Assembly (NCBI GenBank): GCA_003453515.1
Contig: DMLD01000156.1
Location: 1 to 5,830, forward strand
DNA: 5,830 bases
Reading direction: 5' to 3'
DNA from: Lachnospiraceae bacterium
GTDB lineage: Bacteria > Bacillota > Clostridia > Lachnospirales > Lachnospiraceae
Shown: positions 5,771 through 5,830 of the stretch, piece by piece
Layout: every line of letters begins with the position of its first letter
How positions within the stretch are numbered: the stretch's first letter is position 1
Program-made: the position numbers and the translations under genes
Notes under the pieces: model-generated
Databases searched by the model: none
What the model was told of the DNA's origin: nothing
What the model saw: only the letters and a program-made list of their open reading frames with translations

Positions 5771-5798
5771 AGGGCCGGCAGTGGTTGCCGGCCCTTTT
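5771..5798 (+). terminator. Intrinsic terminator of the cold-shock gene
   Basis: AGGGCCGGCA (5771-5780) pairs perfectly over ten bases with TGCCGGCCCT (5786-5795) around a GTGGT loop, and TTTT (5795-5798) follows. No A-run precedes the stem, so it should work only rightward. It lies about 90 bases after the stop codon. The intervening 3' UTR (5680-5770) holds no gene that I can support, only a short AACAGTGCTGTT palindrome (5720-5731). Confidence 0.92.
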
Positions 5799-5830
5799 CC
5801 CATGTGTGGCATATGTAAAAAGGGTAATAC

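Noticed and set aside
5792..5824. CCCTTTT / AAAAGGG inverted repeat extending past the terminator
   Set aside because: The right arm lies beyond the expected transcript end, and the loop of 19 bases with a short AT-rich stem is weak.

Overview
The window reads as an ordinary chromosomal segment of a Gram-positive anaerobe. Base composition is moderate. Promoters follow the TTGACA / TATAAT pattern, ribosome binding sites are strong and purine-rich, and there is a BspA-type leucine-rich-repeat surface protein and a small cold-shock protein. These traits suggest a Clostridia member of Bacillota, plausibly Lachnospiraceae. That placement is inference from gene content and style; no marker gene is present to prove it.

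Layout from left to right. (1) The 3' part of a GH13 alpha-amylase-family glycosidase enters from the left edge on the + strand and stops at 950. (2) Convergent with it, on the - strand, is a two-gene block: a tyrosine-phosphatase-like gene (2911 to 2039) followed by a kinase-fold phosphotransferase gene (1930 to 983). (3) A divergent intergenic region of about 300 bases (2912-3218) carries a promoter in each direction, a 16-bp tandem repeat, a 12-bp palindrome and a two-hairpin leader. (4) A large secreted LRR protein follows (3219-5306, + strand). (5) Last is a monocistronic cold-shock gene (5482-5679) with its own promoter, a structured leader that ends in a U-tract, and a strong intrinsic terminator at the right end.

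Functionally the genes fall into separate units. The amylase belongs to starch or maltodextrin breakdown. The phosphatase and kinase-like genes could act on the same kind of phosphorylated substrate, but nothing here identifies it. The LRR protein is exported and has no visible cell-wall anchor. The cold-shock protein is an RNA/DNA-binding chaperone, probably controlled through its leader.

I see no CRISPR array, tRNA, rRNA, transposase, phage gene or recognised defence system. The less ordinary signals are in the noncoding DNA: a three-copy 16-bp repeat that carries both stop codons of the convergent pair, a second 16-bp tandem repeat in the phosphatase leader, the two-hairpin leader of the LRR gene, and an apparent RNA switch in the cold-shock leader.
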